Shown: in pieces, positions 15,033 through 22,551 of the stretch | Layout of the letters: every line of letters starts with the position of its first letter | Numbering within the stretch: the stretch's first letter is position 1 | NCBI RefSeq assembly: GCF_020829645.1 | Contig: NZ_JAIVFS010000052.1 | Location: 1 to 48,516, forward strand | DNA: 48,516 nucleotides | Source: Nostoc mirabile CHAB5784 | Lineage (GTDB): Bacteria > Cyanobacteriota > Cyanobacteriia > Cyanobacteriales > Nostocaceae | Reading direction: 5' to 3' | Made by a program: the position numbers and the translations under genes | The notes under the pieces: model-generated | Database searches by the model: none | What the model saw: only the letters and a program-made list of their open reading frames with translations | Told to the model about the DNA's origin: nothing

Positions 15033-16130
15033 TTAGTTGGCGGCAGAAGTCGCTAACTCCGCGAGACGTTCTTGCTGGTCTAGAGATATGCAAGATTGGA
15101 TAAGCGTCTCTAAATCACCCTCCAGAACAGGGTTAAGAGAATAATTCTGACCTAAGCGGTGGTCAGTAGCGCGGTTATCTTTATAATTATAGGTGCGAAT
15201 TTTTTCCGATCGCGATCCTGTACCAACCTGCGATCGCCGCATGGAAGTTACAGCCTCTTGTTGTTCGCTTAACTTGATTTCATACAACTTCGCCCGCAGA
15301 ATTTGCATCGCCCGTTCTTTGTTTTGCAACTGGCTGCGTTCTTCTGTACAGAAAATGCGTATTCCCGTTGGTTTGTGCATCAAGTCAACGGCTGTTTCCA
15401 CCTTGTTGACGTTTTGTCCACCAGCACCACCAGAACGAGCTGTAGTCATTTCAATATCTTTCGGGTCAATGTGAATTTCCACATCATCCACCTCTGGCAT
15501 AATTGCTACGGTAGCTGTGGAAGTATGAACCCGTCCCCCAGATTCAGTTGCCGGCACGCGCTGCACACGATGCACTCCAGCTTCAAACTTTAACTGGCTG
15601 TAAACATCATTACCTTTAATTTCGAGAATGACCTCTTTCCAGCCACCCATTTCTCCACGAGATTCGCTCACTAGAGAAACTTTCCAACCTTGAGTCTGGG
15701 CATAGCGGGTGTACATCTGCATCAAATCGCCAGCCCAAATACTTGCTTCATCGCCACCAGTACCAGCGCGAATTTCCAACATGATATTCTTTTCATCATT
15801 GGGGTCGCGTGGTAGCAATAAGACTTTCAAGCGAGACTCTAAATGTTCTATTTTTTCTTCAAGTTCTTTTACTTCCAGTGCTGCCATTTCTTGCAACTCT
15901 GGGTCACTTGCAGATTCTTTGTAAACCTGACGCGCTCCGATCAAGTCTTCTTGGGCTGTTTTCCAAATTTCATAAGTATTAACTACCTCTTCCAAAGAAG
16001 AACGAGACTTAGCAATTTCTTGATACTCATCAGGATTGCTAGCGGTATCGGGGTCGCCAAGACGACGTGTTAATTCATTAAAAGTTTGTTCAACAGATTT
16101 TAGTTTGTCCAGTAAGTATGATTCAGCCAT
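15033..16130 (-). CDS. prfA: peptide chain release factor 1
   Basis: 365 residues, full length. RF1 reads UAA and UAG: the PAT anticodon-like motif sits in RVPATESGGRVHTS (193-195). The GGQ that triggers peptidyl-tRNA hydrolysis is in SGGAGGQNVNKVET (237-239). N-terminal coiled region 1-110, then RAGTGGDEASIWAGDL. It is the last gene of the ribosomal cluster, about 100 nt after rpmE; that spacer contains an inverted pair TTGGCTC/GAGCCAA (16165-16171, 16224-16230) around a 50-nt loop. The opposing gene ends 10 nt away, so any terminator would have to lie inside that gene. Confidence 0.97.
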   Translation of the reverse strand: MAESYLLDKLKSVEQTFNELTRRLGDPDTASNPDEYQEIAKSRSSLEEVVNTYEIWKTAQEDLIGARQVYKESASDPELQEMAALEVKELEEKIEHLESRLKVLLLPRDPNDEKNIMLEIRAGTGGDEASIWAGDLMQMYTRYAQTQGWKVSLVSESRGEMGGWKEVILEIKGNDVYSQLKFEAGVHRVQRVPATESGGRVHTSTATVAIMPEVDDVEIHIDPKDIEMTTARSGGAGGQNVNKVETAVDLMHKPTGIRIFCTEERSQLQNKERAMQILRAKLYEIKLSEQQEAVTSMRRSQVGTGSRSEKIRTYNYKDNRATDHRLGQNYSLNPVLEGDLETLIQSCISLDQQERLAELATSAAN

Positions 16131-16234
16131 GACGAGTGCGATCGCTCCTTAAAAAAATAACAAATTGGCTCGAGCATATAAATGAAAATCGACCCAGCTG
16201 ATGCAGGGCCGTCGTTAACAGCAGAGCCAACCCG

Positions 16235-16477
16235 CTACTTTTTGTTTTGATCGTCGCCAGATGTTTGAGTGCTGCTCATGCCGTACTTGCGGAGGAAGCG
16301 CTCTACTCGACCCTCAGTGTCAATAATCTTCTGAGTGCCGGTGTAAAATGGGTGATTTCCAGACCAAACATCTACGTGCAATTCTGGCTTGGTAGAGCCA
16401 ATGGTCATAACAACTTGACCGTTGCAGTAAACTTTAGCATCTGGATACCACTTGGGGTGAATATCAGCTTTAGCCAT
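16235..16477 (-). CDS. rpmE: 50S ribosomal protein L31 (bL31)
   Basis: 80 residues: MAKADIHPKWYPDAKVYCNG, then VDVWSGNHPFYTGTQKIID and EGRVERFLRKYG. bL31 bridges the two ribosomal subunits at the central protuberance. Only Cys18 of the zinc-binding set remains: the position of the second Cys pair reads WSGNHPFYTG, so this is a zinc-independent (C-minus) form. It follows rpsI after a 147-nt spacer with a two-armed repeat, and precedes prfA. Confidence 0.95.
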   Translation of the reverse strand: MAKADIHPKWYPDAKVYCNGQVVMTIGSTKPELHVDVWSGNHPFYTGTQKIIDTEGRVERFLRKYGMSSTQTSGDDQNKK

Positions 16478-16529
16478 TGTTCTTTTTGTGATGAATCTAT
16501 ATCAATTATAACTTTCAGGTTTCAATTGG

Positions 16530-16602
16530 AGCTAGAAGAAAGGAGAAGGGAACAGGTTACAGGTAACAGAAAACTATCACCTGTCCCCTGTAACCTATCA
16601 CC
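16530..16602. repeat. two-armed repeat between rpsI and rpmE
   Basis: GGTTACAG and GGTAACAG units on one side face CTGTCCCCTGTAACC on the other, with an exact GGTTACAG/CTGTAACC pair. Same two-armed design as the other spacers, but a different repeat sequence. Confidence 0.65.
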
Positions 16603-16624
16603 TTCTTCACCAATGCCCAATATC

Positions 16625-17041
16625 CTAACGCTTAGAGTACTGAGGTGCTTTCCTAGCTTTATGTAAACCATATTTCTTCCGCTCTTTTGCTCTCGGATCG
16701 CGAGTCAAATAACCTTCGGTTTTCAAAGGTGGGCGGTTGTCTGGGTCTAGTTGGCACAAAGCACGAGCAACTCCCAAACGGACAGAATCAGCCTGTCCGG
16801 TCAAGCCGCCGCCTTCTGCTTTCACCAAAATGTCATATTCGTTTTCTAGTCCCAGAGTTTCCAGGGGTGCTTTGATCACTCCCAGGTAGTTGGGGTTGAA
16901 TTGGAAATACAAGGTTCCATCTTTACCGTTCACAATCAGTTGACCGGTGCCTGGAACCAAGCGTACCCTTGCTACTGCGTTCTTACGACGACCAGTCCCC
17001 CAGTATACGGCGCGACCGCTATTGGCGTCTGCTACTACCAT
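16625..17041 (-). CDS. rpsI: 30S ribosomal protein S9 (uS9)
   Basis: 138 residues. GRRKNAVARVRLVPGTG at the N-terminus, then GGGLTGQADSVRLGVARAL and the basic tail RDPRAKERKKYGLHKARKAPQYSKR, of which the final KR contacts P-site tRNA. The ATG overlaps the rplM stop by one nucleotide (TAATG), so the pair is translationally coupled, as is usual for rplM-rpsI. Confidence 0.97.
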   Translation of the reverse strand: MVVADANSGRAVYWGTGRRKNAVARVRLVPGTGQLIVNGKDGTLYFQFNPNYLGVIKAPLETLGLENEYDILVKAEGGGLTGQADSVRLGVARALCQLDPDNRPPLKTEGYLTRDPRAKERKKYGLHKARKAPQYSKR

Positions 17042-17502
17042 TAATTTTCTTCTCCAGGAATTGTACTAACTTTTAGTTCTTTAGGTTTTTGAGCATCATG
17101 GGGATGCGTAGGCCCAGCGTAAACTTTCAGCTTGGTGAACAACTGCTTACCCAGGCTATTTTTAGGTAGCATACCTTTAACAGCTTGTTCTAAAATCCGC
17201 TCTGGTATGCGCTGTTGCAGTTTAGCGAAAGTTTCCGTTTTCATGCCACCGGGACGACCAGAATGGCGACGGTAAAGCTTTTGAGTGCGCTTTTTGCCTG
17301 TGACTGCTACTTTCTCGGCATTAATGACGATTACGAAGTCACCTGTATCTAGGTGGGGTGTATATTCGGGTTTCTTTTTGCCTCTCAATACCTGGGCGAT
17401 TTCACTGGCGAGGCGACCGAGGCGTTTATCTGTGGCATCTACTATGTACCACTCACGCTCAAGGGACGCTTGAGAAGGAAGGTATGTTTTACTCGTTGTC
17501 AT
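17041..17502 (-). CDS. rplM: 50S ribosomal protein L13 (uL13)
   Basis: 153 residues: REWYIVDATDKRLGRLASEIA, HLDTGDFVIVINAEKVAVTG and HSGRPGGMKTETFAKL are standard uL13. The start ATG and the AAAGGA just upstream are built from the heptamer array: the reading begins ATGACAACG at the array edge, and a second heptamer ATG 7 nt upstream is out of frame and opens a six-codon ORF that ends inside rplM. This suggests the array grew up to the start site. One-nucleotide overlap with rpsI. Confidence 0.96.
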   Translation of the reverse strand: MTTSKTYLPSQASLEREWYIVDATDKRLGRLASEIAQVLRGKKKPEYTPHLDTGDFVIVINAEKVAVTGKKRTQKLYRRHSGRPGGMKTETFAKLQQRIPERILEQAVKGMLPKNSLGKQLFTKLKVYAGPTHPHDAQKPKELKVSTIPGEEN

Positions 17503-17610
17503 TTGTCATTTGTCCTTTGTCATTTTTAATTTGTCATTAGTCAATTGTCTTTTGTCATTTGTTATTTGTCCTTTGTCCTTTGTCAGTTGTCCTTTGTTAT
17601 TCAACGCGAT
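17503..17610. repeat. heptamer array, first arm (TTTGTCC / TTTGTCA)
   Basis: About a dozen TTTGTC(C/A)-type heptamers upstream of rplM. With the AATGAC(C/T) units at 17740-17822 they form the two arms of the truA-rplM spacer. Between the arms lies about 130 nt without a recognised gene and a GACGCGATTAATCGCGTC palindrome (17765-17782). Confidence 0.8.
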
Positions 17611-17739
17611 ATACAACTTGTTTTTGAAACCTCACTTCCATTCCTCTCTCCGTGTCGGAGAGAGGCTTTGATTCTTGCTCCCCAATGCTAGTAGGGAAAG
17701 GGTTGGGGGTTAGGTTTAAGAGTAAAGTTGCACCAGCGT

Positions 17740-17822
17740 TATTCACTAATGACCATTGTACAGACGCGATTAATCGCGTCTCTACTGACCAATGACTAAT
17801 GACCAATGACTAATGATTCTTG
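17740..17822. repeat. heptamer array, second arm (AATGACC / AATGACT), entering truA
   Basis: AATGAC(C/T) heptamers complementary to the GTCATT arm. The array runs past the truA stop codon, so the last six TruA residues (SLVIGH) are encoded by repeat units. Confidence 0.8.
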
Positions 17823-18644
17823 ACTAGTGACGAACTTTGGCAAGGTGTCGTACCAAATCTCTTTTGGAAAGGGAAAATCTGGATAGCCGACTCGCAACAA
17901 GCACAAGCCTTGGGGCGGTGCGGCGTGTTTCACTTCTTCCCGGCGTTGTTCTTTCCAGAGTTCGGTGAAGCTAGAAAGTGTCCGTTGTCCAGAACCTATT
18001 TGTACCAGCATCCCTACCAACAGCCGTACCATGCCATACAAAAATCCATCTGCCTGTATTTCAATATGGATAAATGGCCCGCTGCGACGACACTCTGCTG
18101 CTTGCACCTCTACCCAGGAATGCGATCGCTTTGAGCCTGCACGATGAAAAGCAGCTAAGTGATGCTTTCCCAAGAGAGGTTTCAGGGCAGCTTGGATTAA
18201 TGATTCATCCAGGGGTGCATAATAATAATGCCAACTGAAGGGTCTTACAAACAAGTTTTGTCGATCTTCAGTGTATATTGTGTAGCGATACCGTCGATAG
18301 GCTGCACTAAAGCGAGCGTGCCAACGGTTATCTACACTAGCTGAAGCCCTGATTAATATATCTGGCGGCAGATAGCTATTTAGGATTGTTGCCCACTTGT
18401 GAGGCGGAATTAAACCTGTTGCTTCAAAATGGGCTACTTGAGCAGCAGCGTGAACTCCAGAATCGGTTCGTCCGGCACCGTGTAATGTTACATGGTAGCC
18501 AAGAATACTAGCGATCGCTCTTTCTATCTCTTCTTGGACAGTCCGTTGTTTTTTTTGCCGTTGCCAGCCATGAAAATGAGTGCCCAGGTATTGGATTACC
18601 AAGGCTACTCGATGAGTTTGTGTAGGTTGGTGGCTTTCTAACAT
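17796..18644 (-). CDS. truA: tRNA pseudouridine(38-40) synthase TruA
   Basis: 282 residues from ATG 18644 (MLESHQPTQTHRVALVIQYLG, in part). TruA makes pseudouridine at tRNA positions 38-40. The catalytic Asp is in GAGRTDSGVHA (D61); RPFSWHYYY, FHRAGSK and DGFLYGMVRLLVG are family motifs. An ATG further upstream (18665) would add MTKDKIC, which is translated heptamer repeat and not believed. The C-terminus SLVIGH is likewise repeat-derived. It sits between rplQ and rplM, the normal cyanobacterial order. Confidence 0.94.
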   Translation of the reverse strand: MLESHQPTQTHRVALVIQYLGTHFHGWQRQKKQRTVQEEIERAIASILGYHVTLHGAGRTDSGVHAAAQVAHFEATGLIPPHKWATILNSYLPPDILIRASASVDNRWHARFSAAYRRYRYTIYTEDRQNLFVRPFSWHYYYAPLDESLIQAALKPLLGKHHLAAFHRAGSKRSHSWVEVQAAECRRSGPFIHIEIQADGFLYGMVRLLVGMLVQIGSGQRTLSSFTELWKEQRREEVKHAAPPQGLCLLRVGYPDFPFPKEIWYDTLPKFVTSQESLVIGH

Positions 18645-18654
18645 ACAGATTTTG

Positions 18655-18738
18655 TCCTTTGTCATTTGTCCTTTGTCACTTGCCCTTTGTTATTCACTAA
18701 TGACCAATGACCAATGACTAATGACCAATGACCAATGA
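18655..18738. repeat. two-armed heptamer array between rplQ and truA
   Basis: TTTGTCC/TTTGTCA units (18655-18690) followed by AATGACC/AATGACT units (18697-18737). The arms are roughly complementary. Confidence 0.8.
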
Positions 18739-18739
18739 C

Positions 18740-19090
18740 TTAAACCAATTCAATTATTGCCATTTTTGCATTATCACCCCGACGCGGTACGGTACGCAGG
18801 ATGCGGGTATAACCGCCCTGGCGATCGCCATATCGAGTTGGAGCTTGCTCAAATAGAGCGTGAACCAGTTGTTTGTCGAAGATATAGCCAAGAGCTTCCC
18901 GGCGTGCTGCCAAGGAGCCATTTTTAGCTAGGGTAATCATTTTTTCCACTTCACTTCGCAGAACTTTCGCTCTAATTAAAGTGGTGGTGATCTTACCATG
19001 ACGGATCAGCTCGGTAGCGAGCGATCGCAGTAAAGCACGGCGTTGATCGGCTGGTTTACTGAGTTTTTTGACGCGACAACGGTGACGCAT
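18740..19090 (-). CDS. rplQ: 50S ribosomal protein L17 (bL17)
   Basis: 116 residues: MRHRCRVKKLSKPADQRRAL and LATELIRHGKITTTLIRAKVL are the bL17 signature, ending TRILRTVPRRGDNAKMAIIEL. It binds near the peptide exit tunnel. Follows rpoA after 32 nt, the classical alpha-operon arrangement. Confidence 0.97.
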   Translation of the reverse strand: MRHRCRVKKLSKPADQRRALLRSLATELIRHGKITTTLIRAKVLRSEVEKMITLAKNGSLAARREALGYIFDKQLVHALFEQAPTRYGDRQGGYTRILRTVPRRGDNAKMAIIELV

Positions 19091-19122
19091 AATTATGCAC
19101 TATGAGTTATGAACGGTTTTTC

Positions 19123-20070
19123 TTAAGGGTGTTTAGAGCCTCTTTCCATTGGCAGGGTGATGCCCAAGCGTCGCTGCAAAGCTTCCACGACCTCTTCTGC
19201 TGACTTCTGACCAAAGTTCTTAATTTCTAAGAGGTCTTCTTGGGTATAATCCAACAAATCTGCCACAGAGTTAACTTGTGCCCGTTTGAGACAGTTATAT
19301 GCCCGCACAGAAAGTTGCAACTCTTCGATGGGTATCTGGGCAGTTGGATCGTCTGGAATCTCCGAACCTGTGTCTGTTGGTTCTAGGGAGATGTCTTTCA
19401 ACGGGTTGAATAAATCTACCAAGATCCCAGCGGCCGAAGATAGTGCTTCTTGGGGGGAAATACTGCCATTTGTCCAAACTTCCAACAGCAGTCGGTCTTT
19501 TGGAATCAAGCCTTCCCCACGAGATTCTTCAACACTATAGTTGACTTTTCGCACCGGCATAAATATTGAGTCGATTTGCAGAAAATCCAACGATGTGGCT
19601 TCCTCACGTCCTCGCTCTACGGTGCGATAGCCTTTACCTTTCTCAATCCGAAATTCCATTTCCAGCTTTCCACCCTCAGCGATGGTGGCTACATACTGGG
19701 TCGGATCGATGACTTCTACTTCACTAGGCAAATCAAAATGCGCCGCAGTGATTGTTGCTGGCCCGCTAACAAGTAATCTACCAATTTGGGGCTGCGAGGA
19801 ATAGTTTTTTAGGATAACTTCCTTCATTCTCATGAGGATTTCCAGCACATCTTCCCGCACGCCCGGAACTGTAGCAAACTCGTGTGAAACGCCTGCAATC
19901 CGCACTGCTGTAACTGCTGTACCTTCTAGGTTGGAGAGTAAAACTCGCCGCAGTGCGTTGCCAACCGTTGTTCCTTGACCACGATCTAGAGGTTCCAGAA
20001 CAAATTTACTGTAATGGTTCCGACTTTCTTCAGTATTAGACTCTACACATTCAATCTGAAACTGCGCCAC
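19123..20070 (-). CDS. rpoA: RNA polymerase alpha subunit
   Basis: 315 residues. The N-terminal domain (1-230) contains LEPLDRGQGTTVGNALRRVL and LLSNLEGTAVTAVRI for dimerisation and core assembly; after a flexible linker (PDDPTAQ region) the C-terminal domain LSVRAYNCLKRAQVNSVADL and NFGQKSAEEVVEAL binds UP elements and activators. GTG start at 20070 with GGGAGG before it. A 327-nt spacer with an inverted repeat separates it from rpsK, longer than most spacers here, so rpoA may have its own promoter. Confidence 0.97.
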   Translation of the reverse strand: MAQFQIECVESNTEESRNHYSKFVLEPLDRGQGTTVGNALRRVLLSNLEGTAVTAVRIAGVSHEFATVPGVREDVLEILMRMKEVILKNYSSQPQIGRLLVSGPATITAAHFDLPSEVEVIDPTQYVATIAEGGKLEMEFRIEKGKGYRTVERGREEATSLDFLQIDSIFMPVRKVNYSVEESRGEGLIPKDRLLLEVWTNGSISPQEALSSAAGILVDLFNPLKDISLEPTDTGSEIPDDPTAQIPIEELQLSVRAYNCLKRAQVNSVADLLDYTQEDLLEIKNFGQKSAEEVVEALQRRLGITLPMERGSKHP

Positions 20071-20157
20071 GGATGAGCCTCCCTTTTTCTAAGGTGCTGC
20101 TAGCAGACAAATCAATTGCCTCCCGAATTGAATTTATGTCCTGTAGATTATTAGGTA

Positions 20158-20196
20158 TATCAAACTATTAGTATAAGATTACGGTATAGTTTGATA
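20158..20196 (-). promoter_or_regulatory. 11-bp perfect inverted repeat upstream of rpoA
   Basis: TATCAAACTAT and ATAGTTTGATA, separated by 17 nt, lie about 90-125 nt before the rpoA GTG. They could form an RNA hairpin or an operator. The rest of the 20071-20397 spacer is AT-rich with no gene or heptamer array seen. Confidence 0.45.
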
Positions 20197-20397
20197 CTCC
20201 TATTTAGCTTTCAGGCGCTAATAATATTTTGGGTTCCCGAAGTTTAACAGCTTTCCCTCTGCGAAATCTGACGAACTTTTGGTCGCCCAAGCTTTCACAC
20301 AATGACAATTTCCACGTTAGACGCTCAACTGCTTATTCTAAGTAATTTTAGTTACTTTGATTGTAGCTTTTCGTCCTAAATGCCCAAGTCTTGGTGT

Positions 20398-20793
20398 TTA
20401 AACTCGACGGCGCTTGGGTGGACGGCAACCATTGTGGGGAATGGGGGTAATATCCCGAATGAGTGTAATTTCCAGTCCTGCTCCTTGAAGTGCCCGGATA
20501 GCGGTTTCTCTACCTGCTCCTGGCCCACTAACCATTACCTCAATTTGGCGCATTCCTTGATCGATGGCTCTACGGGCTGCACTTTCAGCAGCAGTTTGCG
20601 CTGCAAAGGGAGTTCCCTTTTTTGCTCCCTTAAAACCGCTAGAACCAGCACTAGCCCAGGAGATGACATCTCCATTTTGATCGGTAATGGTGACAATGCT
20701 ATTGTTGAAAGTAGACTGGATGTAGGCCATCCCACTGGGTACATTCCGTTTCTGCTTCTTGCTCCCGGTTTTTTTAGTTGGTTGTCTCGCCAT
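20398..20793 (-). CDS. rpsK: 30S ribosomal protein S11 (uS11)
   Basis: 131 residues: NVPSGMAYIQSTFNNSIVTI, ISWASAGSSGFKGAKKGTPF and IRDITPIPHNGCRPPKRRRV are uS11 signatures. It is part of the platform near the E site. Preceded by rpsM (54-nt gap) and followed by the long rpoA leader. Confidence 0.97.
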   Translation of the reverse strand: MARQPTKKTGSKKQKRNVPSGMAYIQSTFNNSIVTITDQNGDVISWASAGSSGFKGAKKGTPFAAQTAAESAARRAIDQGMRQIEVMVSGPGAGRETAIRALQGAGLEITLIRDITPIPHNGCRPPKRRRV

Positions 20794-20847
20794 ACTTGTT
20801 TAGTTGATTTAAGGTAAAACTTGCTCGGATTAGCAAGCGTTGCAAAA

Positions 20848-21228
20848 TTATTTCCCTGGAGCCTTCTTCTTCCCAGCCACTGTCTGCCTTCTGCCTCGAC
20901 GGGTTCTGGCATTGGTGCGAGTTCTTTGGCCTCTGACTGGTAAGCCCATGCGATGACGACGACCTCTGTAGGTACCAATGTCAACTAAGCGCTTGATGTT
21001 CAAAGACTCCAAGCGCCGCAAGTCGCCTTCAACTTGATAGTTGGTTTCTATTTCCCCCCGTAGGGCTGTTACATCGGCATCACTTAAGTCCTTAACGCGA
21101 GTGTCTGGGTTCACACCAGTAGCCGCTATAATTTCTTGAGAACGTGATAAACCAATTCCATAGATGTAAGTTAGACCGATCTCGACGCGCTTATCGCGTG
21201 GAAGGTCTACTCCGGCAATACGTGCCAC
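20848..21228 (-). CDS. rpsM: 30S ribosomal protein S13 (uS13)
   Basis: 126 residues: MARIAGVDLPRDKRVEIGLT, YIYGIGLSRSQEII, then RGRRHRMGLPVRGQRTRTNA and a basic tail RRGRRQTVAGKKKAPGK. It contacts tRNA and bridges to the large subunit in the head. Between rpmJ and rpsK as usual. The upstream spacer contains part of the GATTAATCGCGTC repeat. Confidence 0.97.
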   Translation of the reverse strand: MARIAGVDLPRDKRVEIGLTYIYGIGLSRSQEIIAATGVNPDTRVKDLSDADVTALRGEIETNYQVEGDLRRLESLNIKRLVDIGTYRGRRHRMGLPVRGQRTRTNARTRRGRRQTVAGKKKAPGK

Positions 21229-21343
21229 AATGAACTCTCCCTATTGTTCTCACAATTACTGTTGGTTGGAAAAACGTGATTAATCGCGTCTTTTCGTTTT
21301 AATGATGATATGCGTGTTACAACTCACTCTGTTGGTAAGAGTG

Positions 21344-21457
21344 TTATCCTTGACGTTGCTTGTGCTTGGGGTTCACGCAGATCACCATGACGCGACCACG
21401 ACGTTTGATCACGTTGCACTTTTCACAAATTTTCTTGACTGAGGCTCTAACTTTCAT
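21344..21457 (-). CDS. rpmJ: 50S ribosomal protein L36 (bL36)
   Basis: 37 residues: MKVRASVKKICEKCNVIKRR, then GRVMVICVNPKHKQRQG. Zinc ligands Cys11, Cys14, Cys27 and His32 are all present, so this is the zinc-binding form, unlike bL31 in the same cluster. Position between infA and rpsM is canonical. ATG at 21457; stop TAA at 21344. Confidence 0.95.
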   Translation of the reverse strand: MKVRASVKKICEKCNVIKRRGRVMVICVNPKHKQRQG

Positions 21458-21574
21458 GCCTTTTATTTTTTGACTCCAAATATAAAATTATAGCATTTCT
21501 AGGGAAATTAATCCAGTTAAATGACTCGCAAACAGCCAAAAAAATGGTTTTATGGTAAAATTCTCTACATATAC

Positions 21575-21799
21575 TTACTTCTTTCTTAGTCGATAGGTAA
21601 TTCTGCCTTTGCTCAAGTCGTAAGGAGTTAGCTCTACCTTGACGCGATCGCCGGGCAAAATCTTGATATAATTTCGGCGAATCTTGCCGGAAATGTGAGC
21701 TAGCACGTTAAAGCCATTGTCCAAGTCAACGCGAAACATCGCATTGGGCAGGGACTCTGTAACCGTGCCTTCCATTTCAATCAAATCTTGCTTAGACAA
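21575..21799 (-). CDS. infA: translation initiation factor IF-1
   Basis: 74 residues, one OB-fold: MSKQDLIEMEGTVTESLPNA, MFRVDLDNGFNVLAHISGKI and RRNYIKILPGDRVKVELTPY, ending GRITYRLRKK. IF-1 occupies the A site of the 30S subunit during initiation. Placed between adk and rpmJ as in other bacteria. Confidence 0.97.
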   Translation of the reverse strand: MSKQDLIEMEGTVTESLPNAMFRVDLDNGFNVLAHISGKIRRNYIKILPGDRVKVELTPYDLSKGRITYRLRKK

Positions 21800-21927
21800 T
21801 TTGTTTTTTCCTCAACTCAACAATTTCGTGTTCAGTTGCAGCACTTTATCTGCAAGAGAACACACTTTAAGAAATATATCAACAGTTTATTAATATATCT
21901 TAGCTAAAATTGATCTTTTTCTTGATA

Positions 21928-21993
21928 TAGGGAGTGGGGAGAGACGCGATTAATGGCGTCTGTACTGCTGAATTCCCTATTCCCTACTCCCCT
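21928..21993. repeat. two-armed repeat between adk and infA
   Basis: TAGGGAGTGGGGAG on one side and TCCCTATTCCCTACTCCCC on the other, with a GAGACGCGATTAATGGCGTC palindrome-like core between them. Could fold into a GC-rich hairpin straight after the adk stop. Confidence 0.65.
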
Positions 21994-21994
21994 T

Positions 21995-22549
21995 TCAGGA
22001 AGCAATTACCTTTTGCAGTTCACTAGTGACATCTTCTTGGGACTGATTGCCATTGACTGTTAGGAGTTTTTTGCGATCGCCGTAATAATCAATTAAAGGT
22101 GCAGTTTCAGCGCGGTACACTTCTAAACGACGACGAATCACCTCTTCGGTATCATCTTTTCGTCCTCTAGCTAGCAAACGTGCGATTACAACTTCATCTG
22201 GTGCATCTAGATTGACTACCCTTTCGCCACTCTGATGTATTTCTTGCAGTAACTTCTCCAGAAAACCTGCTTGGGTCACTTTGCGGGGAAAACCATCAAG
22301 AATCCAACCATTTTTGGCATCTGGTTGACTGAGGCGCTCCTGTACCAAGTCTTGCACTAGCTGATCGGGTACTAACTCGCCGCTATCAACATAAGCTTGA
22401 GCCTTGATTCCCAAATGAGTTTGCTCTTTCATGGCTTGTCTTAAGATTTCACCAGTAGAAATATGGGGAATATTCAAGTGTTCAGCCAAAGTTTGAGCTT
22501 GTGTTCCTTTACCCGCTCCAGGTGGCCCCAAGAAGATTAATCGCGTCAC
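21995..22549 (-). CDS. adk: adenylate kinase
   Basis: 184 residues with GTG start. P-loop FLGPPGAGKGTQAQ at the N-terminus, AMP-binding HISTGEILRQA, GWILDGFPRKVTQ, and LLARGRKDDTEEVIRRRLEVY. It equilibrates ATP, ADP and AMP. The length is that of the short form without the long LID insert or zinc Cys. Starts 2 nt after secY, so translation is coupled. Confidence 0.96.
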   Translation of the reverse strand: MTRLIFLGPPGAGKGTQAQTLAEHLNIPHISTGEILRQAMKEQTHLGIKAQAYVDSGELVPDQLVQDLVQERLSQPDAKNGWILDGFPRKVTQAGFLEKLLQEIHQSGERVVNLDAPDEVVIARLLARGRKDDTEEVIRRRLEVYRAETAPLIDYYGDRKKLLTVNGNQSQEDVTSELQKVIAS

Positions 22550-22551
22550 TA

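Noticed and set aside
17600..17740. Possible gene in the truA-rplM spacer
   Set aside because: The only open frames cover repeat sequence and have no family similarity or ribosome site.
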